Shown piece by piece: positions 1 through 7,022 of a stretch of DNA of 9,317 nt. Position 1 is the stretch's first letter; each line of letters starts with the position of its first letter. Source of the DNA: CAWVWF01 sp963933885 (GTDB taxonomy: Bacteria; Bacteroidota; Bacteroidia; Flavobacteriales_C; GCA-002722245). The DNA is taken from contig CAWVWF010000146.1 in the NCBI GenBank assembly GCA_963933885.1, forward strand, positions 1 through 9,317, in the 5' to 3' direction. The notes under the pieces were generated by a model. That model was not told where the DNA came from. It worked only from the letters and a program-made list of their open reading frames with translations, and made no database searches. Position numbers and translations under genes: made by a program.

Positions 1-3000
1 ATCCGGGTGCTGCTTCAGCTACAGTTAAATGTGAATTAGGGTGTGTTGCCTTAATTTTAATGCGTTCAAGTTTAGAAACACTCTGGAAAGAACATCCAAA
101 TGTTGCTGCTAAATTTATTCGTGAACTTTCAAGAGAGATCACGCAAAGGGTTCGTAGTACAACTATCGACTTGAATCGTATTTATGCTAACAACACATCT
201 ATGGGGCTTCCAGTATCTCAAGCTACAGCAGATGAAATGCAATTAGAGAAAGCTGATTCGATGAAAGATATCGCGGCATTATCTAAAATACCACATATTG
301 CAGATGTTTCTTTTTCTCAGGTAACTACATTAGTAGAAGCTTTAGAAGTTATTGATGCACCAGCTGGTCATGTATTCATGAAGGAAGGTGAAATCGATGA
401 TTGTATCTATTTTGTGATTAACGGTTCTGTTGATTTAATTTCTTCAGCAAGTGGAAAAGATAGAGTTTTAGATACGCATCAAGTAGGTGAAATATTCGGT
501 GTAATTTCTCTTGTTGATAATGGTCCTAAATGGACAACAGCAAAAGCAGTTGGAACAACTAGAGTAGGGAAACTTAATCGTGTTGATTATTTAAAACTTA
601 CAAAAGACAACGCACCATTAGCGTTAGCATTACAACAAGCATTAGGAGCTCAGTTGGCGAAGAACTTTAGAAAAGTAAATACACTTATCCAAGATCAGCC
701 AGATAACATGCCTACAGAAATTATTTCTGCGCCTTTGGATGATGATTCTGAAGTTGATTATGACGTTGCCGTATTAGGTGGTGGACCAATGGGAATGATA
801 TACGCTCAGTGGGTTAAGCGTATGAGACCTGAGAGTAAGGTTGTTATTTTAGAAAGAAGAAAAGTACCAGGATATAAAGTTGGAGAATCAACACTTTCAA
901 CTACAGTAAGATGTTTCCTTGCTATGGGATTCACAATGCCTCAAATGCGTCGTTTATTCGGTAACAAAGGAGGAATTCGTTTTTGGTGGGTTGGTGAAGA
1001 AAGCACTCAGCCAGAAAGCGAATGTGATATCACTGATTTAGAGGAAACTTTCCAAATCGAGCGTCGTGTTTTTGAAATGGCTTTACAGCGTTTAACAAAA
1101 GAACAAGGGATTGATTTTAAAGTTGATACGAATGTTGATATCGATGATTGTGAATTAGATGGAAAAGTTAAGCAACTAGTTTGCAACGAAGAGAACGGTA
1201 ACTCATATACAATTAAAACTCGTTTTATTTGTGATTCTACCGGTCCTGCAGCAGTTCTTCCAAGACATTTAGGAACATATAGAAAAGAGCCAGCTCTTCA
1301 CGATACTTTCCAAACAAACTGTTATTTCGCATACTTCAGACAAAAGAAGAATGTAGATTTAAAGCGTTGGCAAGAGCCTGCAACTCGTCACATCATGACA
1401 CCACAAGGTTGGATCTGGTTTATTACAGTTCACTCTTGGGAAAGTGCAGATGATGAAACGATGTTGAAAATGGTTAACGATGTTATGGATCATACTTCTG
1501 AAGAAGATTCAGATGTACCACCAAGAAAGTTCTTCCAAGATAAGCATGGTACTGAATTCGAACCAATTACTTCAATCGGTATTACTGTAAGAGATGATAA
1601 GGATACGGCGAAAGATTTGCCGATTCAAAAAAGATTTATGCATTATGCAGAAAGATACCCAGCCTTCGCTTGGATCTTAGAGCATTATGAATTAGTTGAA
1701 AAACCTTACCGTGAAAAACGTCGTCCATATGCTGCATTCTTAGGATTAGCACATGATTCTACTCAGGTAGCAGGTGATGGTTGGGTTGCTATTGGAGATA
1801 GTGCGCAATTCTCAAATCCATTGTTCTCACATGGTATTAACTATGGAAGTGGTACGTCTTACATGGCTGCTGTTGATACGGTTAAAGCATTAGATGATAA
1901 GAACTATAAGGAAAGTGCTTTTGCAAACTACTCTAAGTATGGTTCTGATTTATATCCTGTATTAGTTCAGGAAACAGATATGTATTACCGTTCTTGGGCG
2001 CATCCATTAGCTTTTGAGAAAACAATGAACGCTAAGTTCCATTGGGGAGGTATTGATGTATTAACTAAAGGACATTATGGTGATCGTGATCCTTATGTAT
2101 TTGATCCTTTAAACGAGAAATGGACTGGGTTAATAAAAGAAGTTAGAGAGATCGAAAAGAAGTTTGAAGCTGAAGGAACTGATGCTGAGAAAATGGCACA
2201 TGACATTGCTGCTATCATTGATCCATTTAACAAAATGTGTCGTGATATTGGTAAAACATTAGATATCGATTTTAACAAAGTCTTTAACAACTTTGATGGA
2301 GAAGGAAACAGGGTTGCTAATAAAGTGAATAAGCCAAGAGCTTACTTCAAAGTTTACCAATGTGCTACTTGTAATTTATTCCAAGATGATGTTTTAAAAG
2401 CATGTCCGAACTGTGGAACAGATAACCCTGCTCCATTCATAGGAGACACTACAATTCTTTCTTCACTTAAAAAAAAAAGTAAAAACGATGTAGCTGATGG
2501 TATGGCAGCTGACGAGCCAATGGTAGAAGCTAAGGCTGAACCAATGGTTGAAATGGAAGCTGCCGCACCAGTTAAGCGTGCTAAAAAAACGTTTAATGAC
2601 TTAAAGGTGTCTAAAGTTACTGATGAAACAGCTGATAGTAAGTCGTTTTACTTATCTGTTCCTGAGGAGTTTAAAGCACAGTACTTGGCGTATAAACCAG
2701 GTCAGTTCTTAACACTATCAATTGATATTGATGGTGAAACACACAAAAGAGCTTACTCGTTATCGAGTGCTCCAAGTGTTGATACTGACTTGCGTATTAC
2801 TGTTAAGCGCGTTGAAGGTGGATTAATAAGTAACTGGTTATGTGATAACATAAATGCTGGAGATACTTTAAATGCACTTGCACCAGATGGTCGTTTTACT
2901 GTTCCTGATAAGAAAGGTAACTTATATCTTTTTGCTGCAGGTAGTGGTGTTACAGCTGTATTATCAATTGCTAAAGAGTTCTTGAATACAACAGACCGTA

Positions 3001-3626
3001 AGGTTCGTTTCATCTATGTTAACAAGAATAAAGAATCAACGATATTCCGTAACGAGTTAGATGCTTTAAAGGAAAAGTATGGTAAGCGTTTCAAAATCAA
3101 ACATAGAATAGGTAAAGGGGAAGGTCGTATAGATACACGGGACGTACAATCTTATTGTGATGAGATGACGAATGGACTTTATTATGTTTGTGGACCATGG
3201 GGTTTCATGGATGTAGTAGAAGAAGGTTTATTGGATATGGGTGTTGATGATGACCGTGTTTTTGTTGAGAAATTTGCTTCTCCTAAAAAGAAGGTTAAAA
3301 AGATGGAGGCGCCTAAAGTTGAGGTTGCCGCTTCTGCACCATCATCAGATTCTAAGATGGTTACCATGAAAGTTTTTGGTGAGCAGCATGAAGTTCCTTA
3401 CACAGAAGGGGAGTATTTAACGGATTCTGCAACTGCAGCTGATGTTGAAGTTCCAGTTTCTTGTGAAGAAGGTTTCTGTGGTACTTGTATTTGTAAAGTA
3501 GAAGAAGGTACTGTGGAGATGGACATCGATGATGCTTTATCAAAAGGTCAAAAGAAGAAAGGGATGATCTTAGCATGTCAAGCCAGACAAACGTCTGATA
3601 AGCTAGTTATTTCATTCGAAAGTTAA
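1..3626 (+). CDS. Multidomain fusion: CNB folds, flavin halogenase-like domain, rubredoxin knuckle, FNR reductase, 2Fe-2S ferredoxin (5' partial)
   Basis: The frame is open from position 3, and the residues before the first ATG (60) read as the end of a CNB fold (SATVKCELGCVALIL), so the true start is upstream of the window. Numbering residues from that ATG: first CNB tail to about 40; second CNB about 75-210; halogenase/monooxygenase about 233-650 with FAD motif G240-G-G-P-M-G245, KVGEST (273-278), K303 in NKGGIRFWW, the W451-I-W-F-I-T456 variant of the halogenase WxWxIP motif, and GDSAQFSNPLFSHGI (579-593); rubredoxin knuckle C768/C771/C782/C785; acidic/Ala linker about 810-840; FNR domain about 845-1072 with RAYS (897-900), GSGVTA (961-966) and CGPWGFM (1044-1050); 2Fe-2S ferredoxin with C1135, C1140, C1143, C1173. 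No membrane segment is seen, so it is probably cytosolic. Inference: NAD(P)H electrons pass through FNR, 2Fe-2S and perhaps the rubredoxin centre to the halogenase-type FAD. Substrate is unknown; aromatic hydroxylation or reduction remain alternatives to halogenation. Confidence 0.9.
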   Translation, partial: PGAASATVKCELGCVALILMRSSLETLWKEHPNVAAKFIRELSREITQRVRSTTIDLNRIYANNTSMGLPVSQATADEMQLEKADSMKDIAALSKIPHIADVSFSQVTTLVEALEVIDAPAGHVFMKEGEIDDCIYFVINGSVDLISSASGKDRVLDTHQVGEIFGVISLVDNGPKWTTAKAVGTTRVGKLNRVDYLKLTKDNAPLALALQQALGAQLAKNFRKVNTLIQDQPDNMPTEIISAPLDDDSEVDYDVAVLGGGPMGMIYAQWVKRMRPESKVVILERRKVPGYKVGESTLSTTVRCFLAMGFTMPQMRRLFGNKGGIRFWWVGEESTQPESECDITDLEETFQIERRVFEMALQRLTKEQGIDFKVDTNVDIDDCELDGKVKQLVCNEENGNSYTIKTRFICDSTGPAAVLPRHLGTYRKEPALHDTFQTNCYFAYFRQKKNVDLKRWQEPATRHIMTPQGWIWFITVHSWESADDETMLKMVNDVMDHTSEEDSDVPPRKFFQDKHGTEFEPITSIGITVRDDKDTAKDLPIQKRFMHYAERYPAFAWILEHYELVEKPYREKRRPYAAFLGLAHDSTQVAGDGWVAIGDSAQFSNPLFSHGINYGSGTSYMAAVDTVKALDDKNYKESAFANYSKYGSDLYPVLVQETDMYYRSWAHPLAFEKTMNAKFHWGGIDVLTKGHYGDRDPYVFDPLNEKWTGLIKEVREIEKKFEAEGTDAEKMAHDIAAIIDPFNKMCRDIGKTLDIDFNKVFNNFDGEGNRVANKVNKPRAYFKVYQCATCNLFQDDVLKACPNCGTDNPAPFIGDTTILSSLKKKSKNDVADGMAADEPMVEAKAEPMVEMEAAAPVKRAKKTFNDLKVSKVTDETADSKSFYLSVPEEFKAQYLAYKPGQFLTLSIDIDGETHKRAYSLSSAPSVDTDLRITVKRVEGGLISNWLCDNINAGDTLNALAPDGRFTVPDKKGNLYLFAAGSGVTAVLSIAKEFLNTTDRKVRFIYVNKNKESTIFRNELDALKEKYGKRFKIKHRIGKGEGRIDTRDVQSYCDEMTNGLYYVCGPWGFMDVVEEGLLDMGVDDDRVFVEKFASPKKKVKKMEAPKVEVAASAPSSDSKMVTMKVFGEQHEVPYTEGEYLTDSATAADVEVPVSCEEGFCGTCICKVEEGTVEMDIDDALSKGQKKKGMILACQARQTSDKLVISFES
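2469..2478 (+). other. A10 homopolymer at the rubredoxin/reductase junction
   Basis: Ten consecutive A lie in the long flavoprotein gene, encoding K804-K806 and the first base of S807, just after the rubredoxin knuckle and before the linker to the reductase. Losing one A reads GTA AAA ACG ATG then TAG; gaining one A reads AAG then TAA. Either single-base slip would therefore end translation at once, giving a protein without the FNR and ferredoxin domains. Whether slippage happens is not shown. Confidence 0.6.
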
Positions 3627-3636
3627 ATATATAGTT

Positions 3637-3662
3637 AGGATTTCTGCGAAGGCAGGAATCCT
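3637..3662 (+). terminator. Hairpin terminator after the flavoprotein gene
   Basis: Eleven nt (AGGATTTCTGC) pair with GCAGGAATCCT across a GAAG loop, with one G-T wobble; the hairpin begins 10 nt after the TAA stop. The following T-run is short (TTTA), so termination may be partial. The loop-side sequence CGAAGGCAGG recurs at 3712-3721, a possible remnant of a second hairpin. Confidence 0.65.
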
Positions 3663-3825
3663 TTACTTAGTTTAATTCTGTCAACGAATTAACTGACTTT
3701 TACAATCTCTTCGAAGGCAGGGTACTGGACGTTTAATTAAACGATGTAATAAATTTATAAAAATGCTCGATAAAGGTTAGAAATTAAATAGTGAATTGTA
3801 TTTGTTTCCTCTGCAATCATAGATA

Positions 3826-3863
3826 GTATTTGTTGTTTTACTAAGTATACCACCTAGTTTTTT
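3826..3863 (+). repeat. 38-nt intergenic repeat, copy A (hairpin plus T-run)
   Basis: It starts GTATTTGTTGTTTTACTAAG and matches copy B (5275-5317) at 22 of the first 25 positions, then diverges with small gaps. ACTAAGT (3840-3846) pairs with ACCTAGT (3852-3858) at 6 of 7 positions across a 5-nt loop and runs into six T. It lies about 200 nt after the preceding stop codon, so it may be a backup terminator or a dispersed repeat. Confidence 0.6.
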
Positions 3864-3988
3864 CGTTACCATTTTTTTAATCTAATAGTTCAATATAATA
3901 GTAGGACTTTTCCTAATTATTCAAGACAGTAGAAATATTTTATAAATATTAATGATGAAACATATAGAGATATAATTATATCTTATAA

Positions 3989-4018
3989 TTTGTTTTAACA
4001 ATTGTTATTTTACTTTAG
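3989..4018 (+). promoter_or_regulatory. Candidate Bacteroidota-type promoter for the peroxidase gene
   Basis: TTTG (3989-3992) is followed after 18 nt by TACTTTAG (4011-4018), one mismatch from the -7 consensus TAnnTTTG and at the usual spacing. The transcript would begin at about 4022-4027, on the ATG at 4024, implying either a leaderless mRNA or translation from the internal ATG at 4096. Confidence 0.4.
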
Positions 4019-4023
4019 CATTA

Positions 4024-4581
4024 ATGAAAATATTTATATACCTATCAATGGCTGGAATTATATCTCTAGTTAGTATTTTAAAAAATGACAACGACATGGA
4101 AAATGATAAATCAATACACAATTATACTTTTGTTACCTTACAAGGTGACACCGTTAGCTTAGATGAGTTTAATGGTAAAAAGATTTTATTTGTAAATGTT
4201 GCTTCAAAGTGCGGGTTTACTCCTCAATATGAAGGGTTACAAGAATTACATGACCAGTACAAGGACAAATTGGTAATAATTGGATTTCCTTGTAATCAGT
4301 TTGGAAGTCAGGAAAAAGGTTCGTCCGATGAAATTCAAAATTTTTGTCAGAAAAACTATGGCGTCGAATTTATTATTGGAGAAAAAATTGAAGTAAAAGG
4401 TTCAAATCAACATCCAATATATAAATGGCTTACAACAAAAGAGCTTAACGGTAAAAAAAGTACTTCAGTGAAGTGGAATTTTCAAAAATATTTAGTGAAT
4501 GAGAATGGTGAATTTATAGATTACTGGTACTCAACAACTAAACCGAAGAGCACTAAGATTACAAAGTACCTTAGTGAGTAA
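4024..4581 (+). CDS. gpx: Glutathione peroxidase family protein (probably thioredoxin-dependent)
   Basis: A thioredoxin-fold thiol peroxidase reducing hydrogen peroxide and organic hydroperoxides. The peroxidatic cysteine is C63 in NVASKCGFTPQYEGL; Q92 (in FPCNQFG, with the conserved C90), W151 and N152 (VKWNF) complete the catalytic tetrad. C108 (NFCQKNYGVEF), 45 residues after C63, sits where thioredoxin-dependent members carry the resolving cysteine, so thioredoxin is a likelier reductant than glutathione. It is a cysteine, not a selenocysteine, enzyme. From ATG 4024 the protein is 185 residues with a hydrophobic N-terminus (residues 3-19) that could be a signal anchor. From the ATG at 4096 (M25) it would be a 161-residue cytosolic form, the usual family length. 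The promoter candidate overlapping the first ATG favours the second start; the hydrophobic segment favours the first. It looks monocistronic, with a hairpin after the stop. Confidence 0.93.
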   Translation: MKIFIYLSMAGIISLVSILKNDNDMENDKSIHNYTFVTLQGDTVSLDEFNGKKILFVNVASKCGFTPQYEGLQELHDQYKDKLVIIGFPCNQFGSQEKGSSDEIQNFCQKNYGVEFIIGEKIEVKGSNQHPIYKWLTTKELNGKKSTSVKWNFQKYLVNENGEFIDYWYSTTKPKSTKITKYLSE

Positions 4582-4592
4582 GATTTAAGGTG

Positions 4593-4616
4593 CTGTAAGT
4601 TTCGTGAACTTAACAG
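4593..4616 (+). terminator. Weak hairpin after the peroxidase gene
   Basis: CTGTAAGTT (4593-4601) pairs with AACTTAACAG (4607-4616) across the loop TCGTG, with one bulged A. It starts 12 nt after the stop codon. No T-run follows, so it may stabilise the 3' end rather than terminate transcription. Confidence 0.4.
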
Positions 4617-4724
4617 AATTAACATTTTCGTAATTGGTATTACAGTACGTTGCGTTGTAGTTAATTATTATGTAAAGAGTCAATTGTCTCAAAATAAAAT
4701 TATTAACCTTAATTTTTTACGGTA

Positions 4725-5108
4725 ATGAATAGAGATGAGCATGTACTTCTGATGAGGCCGGAAATTAAGACTATAAATCAAAAAATTGTACAGTCTGATG
4801 TAGAGAAGTTTCAAAACGAAGTTTTACGTCCAGTAATTAAGTTTCAGCATGATTTAATAATTATAATATTTGAGACACACCTTAGGCGTAAACATGTTGA
4901 ATTAGCGGCGTTTTCATTAGAGAAAAAAGTTACTTTGGTTGAGGAAGTTTTTATGAATGACCGACTTCTAATAAATGAATTAAAAGGAGTTATTGTTGCT
5001 TGTTTTACTTGTGATGAATATTTAGAATATAATTTATCGCTTTCGGAAATTAATAAAAGAATAAGTCAAATTATTAAAGTACGGGTATTAAACACACTTT
5101 TTAAGTGA
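4725..5108 (+). CDS. Small protein of unknown function, Bacteroidota type
   Basis: A 127-residue protein with no signal peptide and no clear enzymatic motif. It has an amphipathic, largely helical look: FQNEVLRPVIKFQHDLIIIIF (about 29-49) is a helix with a strongly hydrophobic end, and the C-terminal half (LKGVIVACFTCDEY, then EINKRISQIIKVRV) reads as strand then helix. From memory, similar small proteins with an FQN..LRP..K.QH core occur in flavobacteria and relatives, where automatic annotation sometimes calls them glyoxalase; I see no glyoxalase metal-binding pattern and do not assign that function. ATG 4725 is the only reasonable start near a plausible upstream region; no Shine-Dalgarno is present. 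It appears monocistronic, about 140 nt after the peroxidase stop, and is followed by the hairpin/T9 terminator at 5289-5317. Confidence 0.7.
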   Translation: MNRDEHVLLMRPEIKTINQKIVQSDVEKFQNEVLRPVIKFQHDLIIIIFETHLRRKHVELAAFSLEKKVTLVEEVFMNDRLLINELKGVIVACFTCDEYLEYNLSLSEINKRISQIIKVRVLNTLFK

Positions 5109-5239
5109 AGATTAAAAATAGATGGAAAGTATGAGTTTGAGCCGTTATTTGCATTTAAAATAGCAGAAACTAGTTGGTTTTACATCACTAAAAACGGATG
5201 AATAACCTTTTTTATAGCTGCTTTCTTTGGTTTTTATCT

Positions 5240-5254
5240 GTTGACTGTTACCAA
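5240..5254 (-). repeat. Degenerate orphan REP-like half element
   Basis: GTTGACTGTTACCAA matches the reverse complement of the REP core found at 7179 and 8609 at 12 of 15 positions. No partner arm or inner hairpin is seen nearby, so it could be a decayed copy or chance. It lies just upstream of copy B of the 38-nt repeat. Confidence 0.3.
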
Positions 5255-5274
5255 TTTTCATATAGTCTTTGATT

Positions 5275-5317
5275 GTATTCGTTGTTTCATTAAGTATACG
5301 TCACTTAATTTTTTTTT
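5275..5317 (+). repeat. 38-nt intergenic repeat, copy B
   Basis: It starts GTATTCGTTGTTTCATTAAG and is the best-formed member of the family that includes 3826-3863 and 7083-7117. It contains a perfect 7-nt inverted repeat and ends in a long T-run. It sits between the convergent ends of the 127-residue gene (+) and the glycosyltransferase gene (-). Confidence 0.65.
5289..5317 (+). terminator. Rho-independent terminator within repeat copy B
   Basis: ATTAAGT (5289-5295) pairs perfectly with ACTTAAT (5303-5309) across ATACGTC and is followed by nine T (5309-5317). The stem is AT-rich, but the T-run is strong in the + direction. It is placed to stop transcripts of the 127-residue gene before they run antisense into the glycosyltransferase gene; on the - strand there is no T-run after the hairpin. 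Confidence 0.6.
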
Positions 5318-5340
5318 CCTTACCCTGCGAGGCTACCAGT

Positions 5341-6285
5341 TTATTTTTGCAAATAAATAAGGTTAGATAATTTAAGATTTATCTGAATCTTGCTGAAAAA
5401 TGATCGTTTTGTGTCAATCTGATAAAAATCATAATTGTTGACAAGGGAATTTTGATGGATTAAATTCTGGTATAAAAGCTTAATGTAAGCTGGGAGATTA
5501 TATTTTTTTATTAATGCTCTATTTAAAATAGAAAAATACTTGGCAGTTTTAGGGGATTCGCTTATTTGAGAAAATGCAAGCGCATTTGAAGAAATGTACT
5601 TGTAATAATTCATCCTCATTTTGGTGGAGGTGCTGTTTAAATGTTGCCTAAAATATACAAAAGACTCATTGATGTATTTAATTCGCCCCAAGTCTAAAAG
5701 GACAAGCGTAAGAATGTAATCAAAATACAAATTATTTATGTCTGTTATTTTAGACAAGCTCTTCTTGATCGAAGGAATTTGATTGCTTCTAATTAAAACG
5801 GTATGTCCAGAAACAATATTTCGTAATGCTAACTCAATAGGCGAAGAGTAATATGTTTTTATTTTGTAGGAATCTCTTTTTGTTTCATAGTTAGTCTGAC
5901 TCTGGATTTTATCGTACAAAAGATAGGAGTTTGAAAAGTTCATTAGGACATTATCATCCTCTAGCATCAAATCAGCCAATTGAATCTCTACTTTGTTTTC
6001 TGCCCAGATGTCATCTTGATCCGAAAAAAAAAGATAGTCAGATTTTACAAAGTCCAATCCATTTAGAAAATTATTGAAGTATCCTAAGTTTTTTTTATTT
6101 TGATGGAGTTCAATTCTCTTATCGTTTAATATCATCTTTTCAATGATATCAACTGTTCTATCATTTGAAGTGTCATCTACAATGATTAGTTTAAAGTCTG
6201 TGTGAGTTTGATCTAAAATAGATTGAATTTGTAGCTCTATAAAATCTTCACCATTGTACGTACACATTAGAATATCAACAAACAT
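5341..6285 (-). CDS. Family 2 glycosyltransferase
   Basis: A GT-A fold, inverting glycosyltransferase that moves a sugar from a nucleotide-sugar donor, probably onto a cell-surface polysaccharide or lipid-linked acceptor. I start it at ATG 6285 (314 residues) because the family signature VDILMCTYNG begins two residues later; a TTG start at 6306 would add seven residues (TTG ACC GAA...) but is less likely. Numbering from ATG 6285: nucleotide-binding VDD at 36-38, the metal-binding DXD-type motif DQDDIW at 89-94, NIVSGHTVLIRS about 156-167, and FRQHLNSTS near the end of the core. DQDDIW with SGHT is typical of rhamnosyltransferase-like members in O-antigen or capsule clusters, but the sugar cannot be told. 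The C-terminal roughly 90 residues are basic and aromatic, possibly membrane-peripheral. No other polysaccharide genes are adjacent, so it is an orphan, about 108 nt after ribA on the same strand. Confidence 0.9.
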   Translation of the reverse strand: MFVDILMCTYNGEDFIELQIQSILDQTHTDFKLIIVDDTSNDRTVDIIEKMILNDKRIELHQNKKNLGYFNNFLNGLDFVKSDYLFFSDQDDIWAENKVEIQLADLMLEDDNVLMNFSNSYLLYDKIQSQTNYETKRDSYKIKTYYSSPIELALRNIVSGHTVLIRSNQIPSIKKSLSKITDINNLYFDYILTLVLLDLGRIKYINESFVYFRQHLNSTSTKMRMNYYKYISSNALAFSQISESPKTAKYFSILNRALIKKYNLPAYIKLLYQNLIHQNSLVNNYDFYQIDTKRSFFSKIQINLKLSNLIYLQK

Positions 6286-6349
6286 ATTTTTATTTTTTTC
6301 GGTCAATTAATAGTTATTTCACCATTTGAGTACTAAACTTATATTCTGT

Positions 6350-6374
6350 TATGCATTCATCTACATTAACAAAT
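6350..6374 (-). promoter_or_regulatory. 25-nt repeated upstream element, copy 1 (before glycosyltransferase gene)
   Basis: On the - strand it reads ATTTGTTAATGTAGAT followed by GAATGCATA. It matches 7023-7047 at 24 of 25 positions. It lies 64 nt before the chosen ATG (44 nt before the alternative TTG) of the glycosyltransferase gene. TTTG-N18-TA inside it has the spacing of a Bacteroidota -33/-7 promoter, though the second half of the -7 box is not conserved. Confidence 0.55.
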
Positions 6375-6393
6375 GAGATAAGGGAGTTATTTA

Positions 6394-6978
6394 TTAGAGT
6401 AGGTGATTAAGTTGATCTTTTTTAACGTTTAAATAATCCGAATTATATTTATTAGTCTTTATAATTAGCGGTACTCTCCTAGAAACATTAATACCTGATT
6501 TTTCCCAAACTTTTATTTTATCAGGGTTATTGGAGAGTAATTCAATAGATTTTATGTTTAGATAATCAAGTGCTTTAATAGCAATTGTATAGTCTCTTAA
6601 GTCTGTATCAAAACCTAATGAATGGTTTGCTTGTATAGTGTCTTGTCCTTCATCTTGTAATGCATAGGCATTGATCTTATTAAATAAGCCAATACCTCTG
6701 CCTTCTTGTCGTAGATAAAGAATGATTCCTTCTCCTTTCTCTGAAATTGCTCGCATACTTTCATCAAGTTGTTCTCCACAGTCGCATTTTTTTGATGTGA
6801 ACACATCACCTGTAAGGCATTCGGAATGTATTCTAGTTAGTACATCATATTGTCCGTTTATATCACCAAGATATAGAAGGCAGTGCTCGTGGATGTCGTT
6901 TTCTTGCTTAAAGGAAATAATATTGAAAGTACCGTATTTGGTAGGTAAATTTGCTTTGTTTGAAAATGTGATACTCAT
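6394..6978 (-). CDS. ribA: GTP cyclohydrolase II, stand-alone
   Basis: It catalyses the first committed step of riboflavin synthesis: GTP to 2,5-diamino-6-ribosylamino-4(3H)-pyrimidinone 5'-phosphate, formate and pyrophosphate, in the cytosol. At 194 residues it is about the length of the E. coli enzyme, and the key residues fall on the same numbers: zinc ligands C54, C65, C67 (HSECLTGDVF and KKCDCGEQL), Y105 in INAYALQD, D126 and R128 in GFDTDLRDY, plus the GTP-binding LRQEGRGIGL (89-98). The family C-terminus (KYNSDYLNVKKDQLNHLL) is complete. There is no DHBP synthase (RibB) domain, whereas many Bacteroidota carry a RibBA fusion; this may be a second, dedicated copy. ATG 6978 fits the family N-terminus. 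The copy of the 25-nt element at 7023-7047 lies 44 nt upstream. No FMN riboswitch is apparent in the short leader, and no other rib gene is adjacent. Confidence 0.96.
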   Translation of the reverse strand: MSITFSNKANLPTKYGTFNIISFKQENDIHEHCLLYLGDINGQYDVLTRIHSECLTGDVFTSKKCDCGEQLDESMRAISEKGEGIILYLRQEGRGIGLFNKINAYALQDEGQDTIQANHSLGFDTDLRDYTIAIKALDYLNIKSIELLSNNPDKIKVWEKSGINVSRRVPLIIKTNKYNSDYLNVKKDQLNHLL

Positions 6979-7022
6979 TTATTTGTTTTTTTCTTTGTTA
7001 AAAGTAAGCAATCAACAATTGC

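Larger units (their letters stand above)
3627..4023. other. Intergenic region between the flavoprotein and peroxidase genes
   Basis: This 397-nt stretch has no credible ORF. It holds the hairpin at 3637-3662, a repeated CGAAGGCAGG at 3712, a 14-nt palindrome CGTTTAATTAAACG at 3730-3743 that may be chance in AT-rich DNA, copy A of the 38-nt repeat family (3826-3863), and a candidate promoter just before the peroxidase gene (3989-4018). Confidence 0.6.

Noticed and set aside
2093..3576. Open frames on the - strand within the flavoprotein gene
   Set aside because: They are shadows of a strongly supported coding frame with continuous domain motifs, and their products look like low-complexity or random sequence.
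3730..3743. Perfect 14-nt palindrome CGTTTAATTAAACG as an operator
   Set aside because: A palindrome of this length is expected about once by chance in a window of this size and AT content; it is far from a start codon (281 nt).
4725..5108. Glyoxalase function for the 127-residue protein
   Set aside because: No vicinal-oxygen-chelate metal ligands or repeats are visible; the name would rest only on remembered automatic annotations.
1..6978. A flavin gene cluster linking ribA to the flavoenzyme
   Set aside because: The genes are about 2.8 kb apart on opposite strands with unrelated genes and terminator-like hairpins between; only a loose theme connects them.
6979..7022. FMN riboswitch upstream of ribA
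   Set aside because: The leader is only about 44 nt from the repeated element and contains none of the conserved RFN-element blocks.
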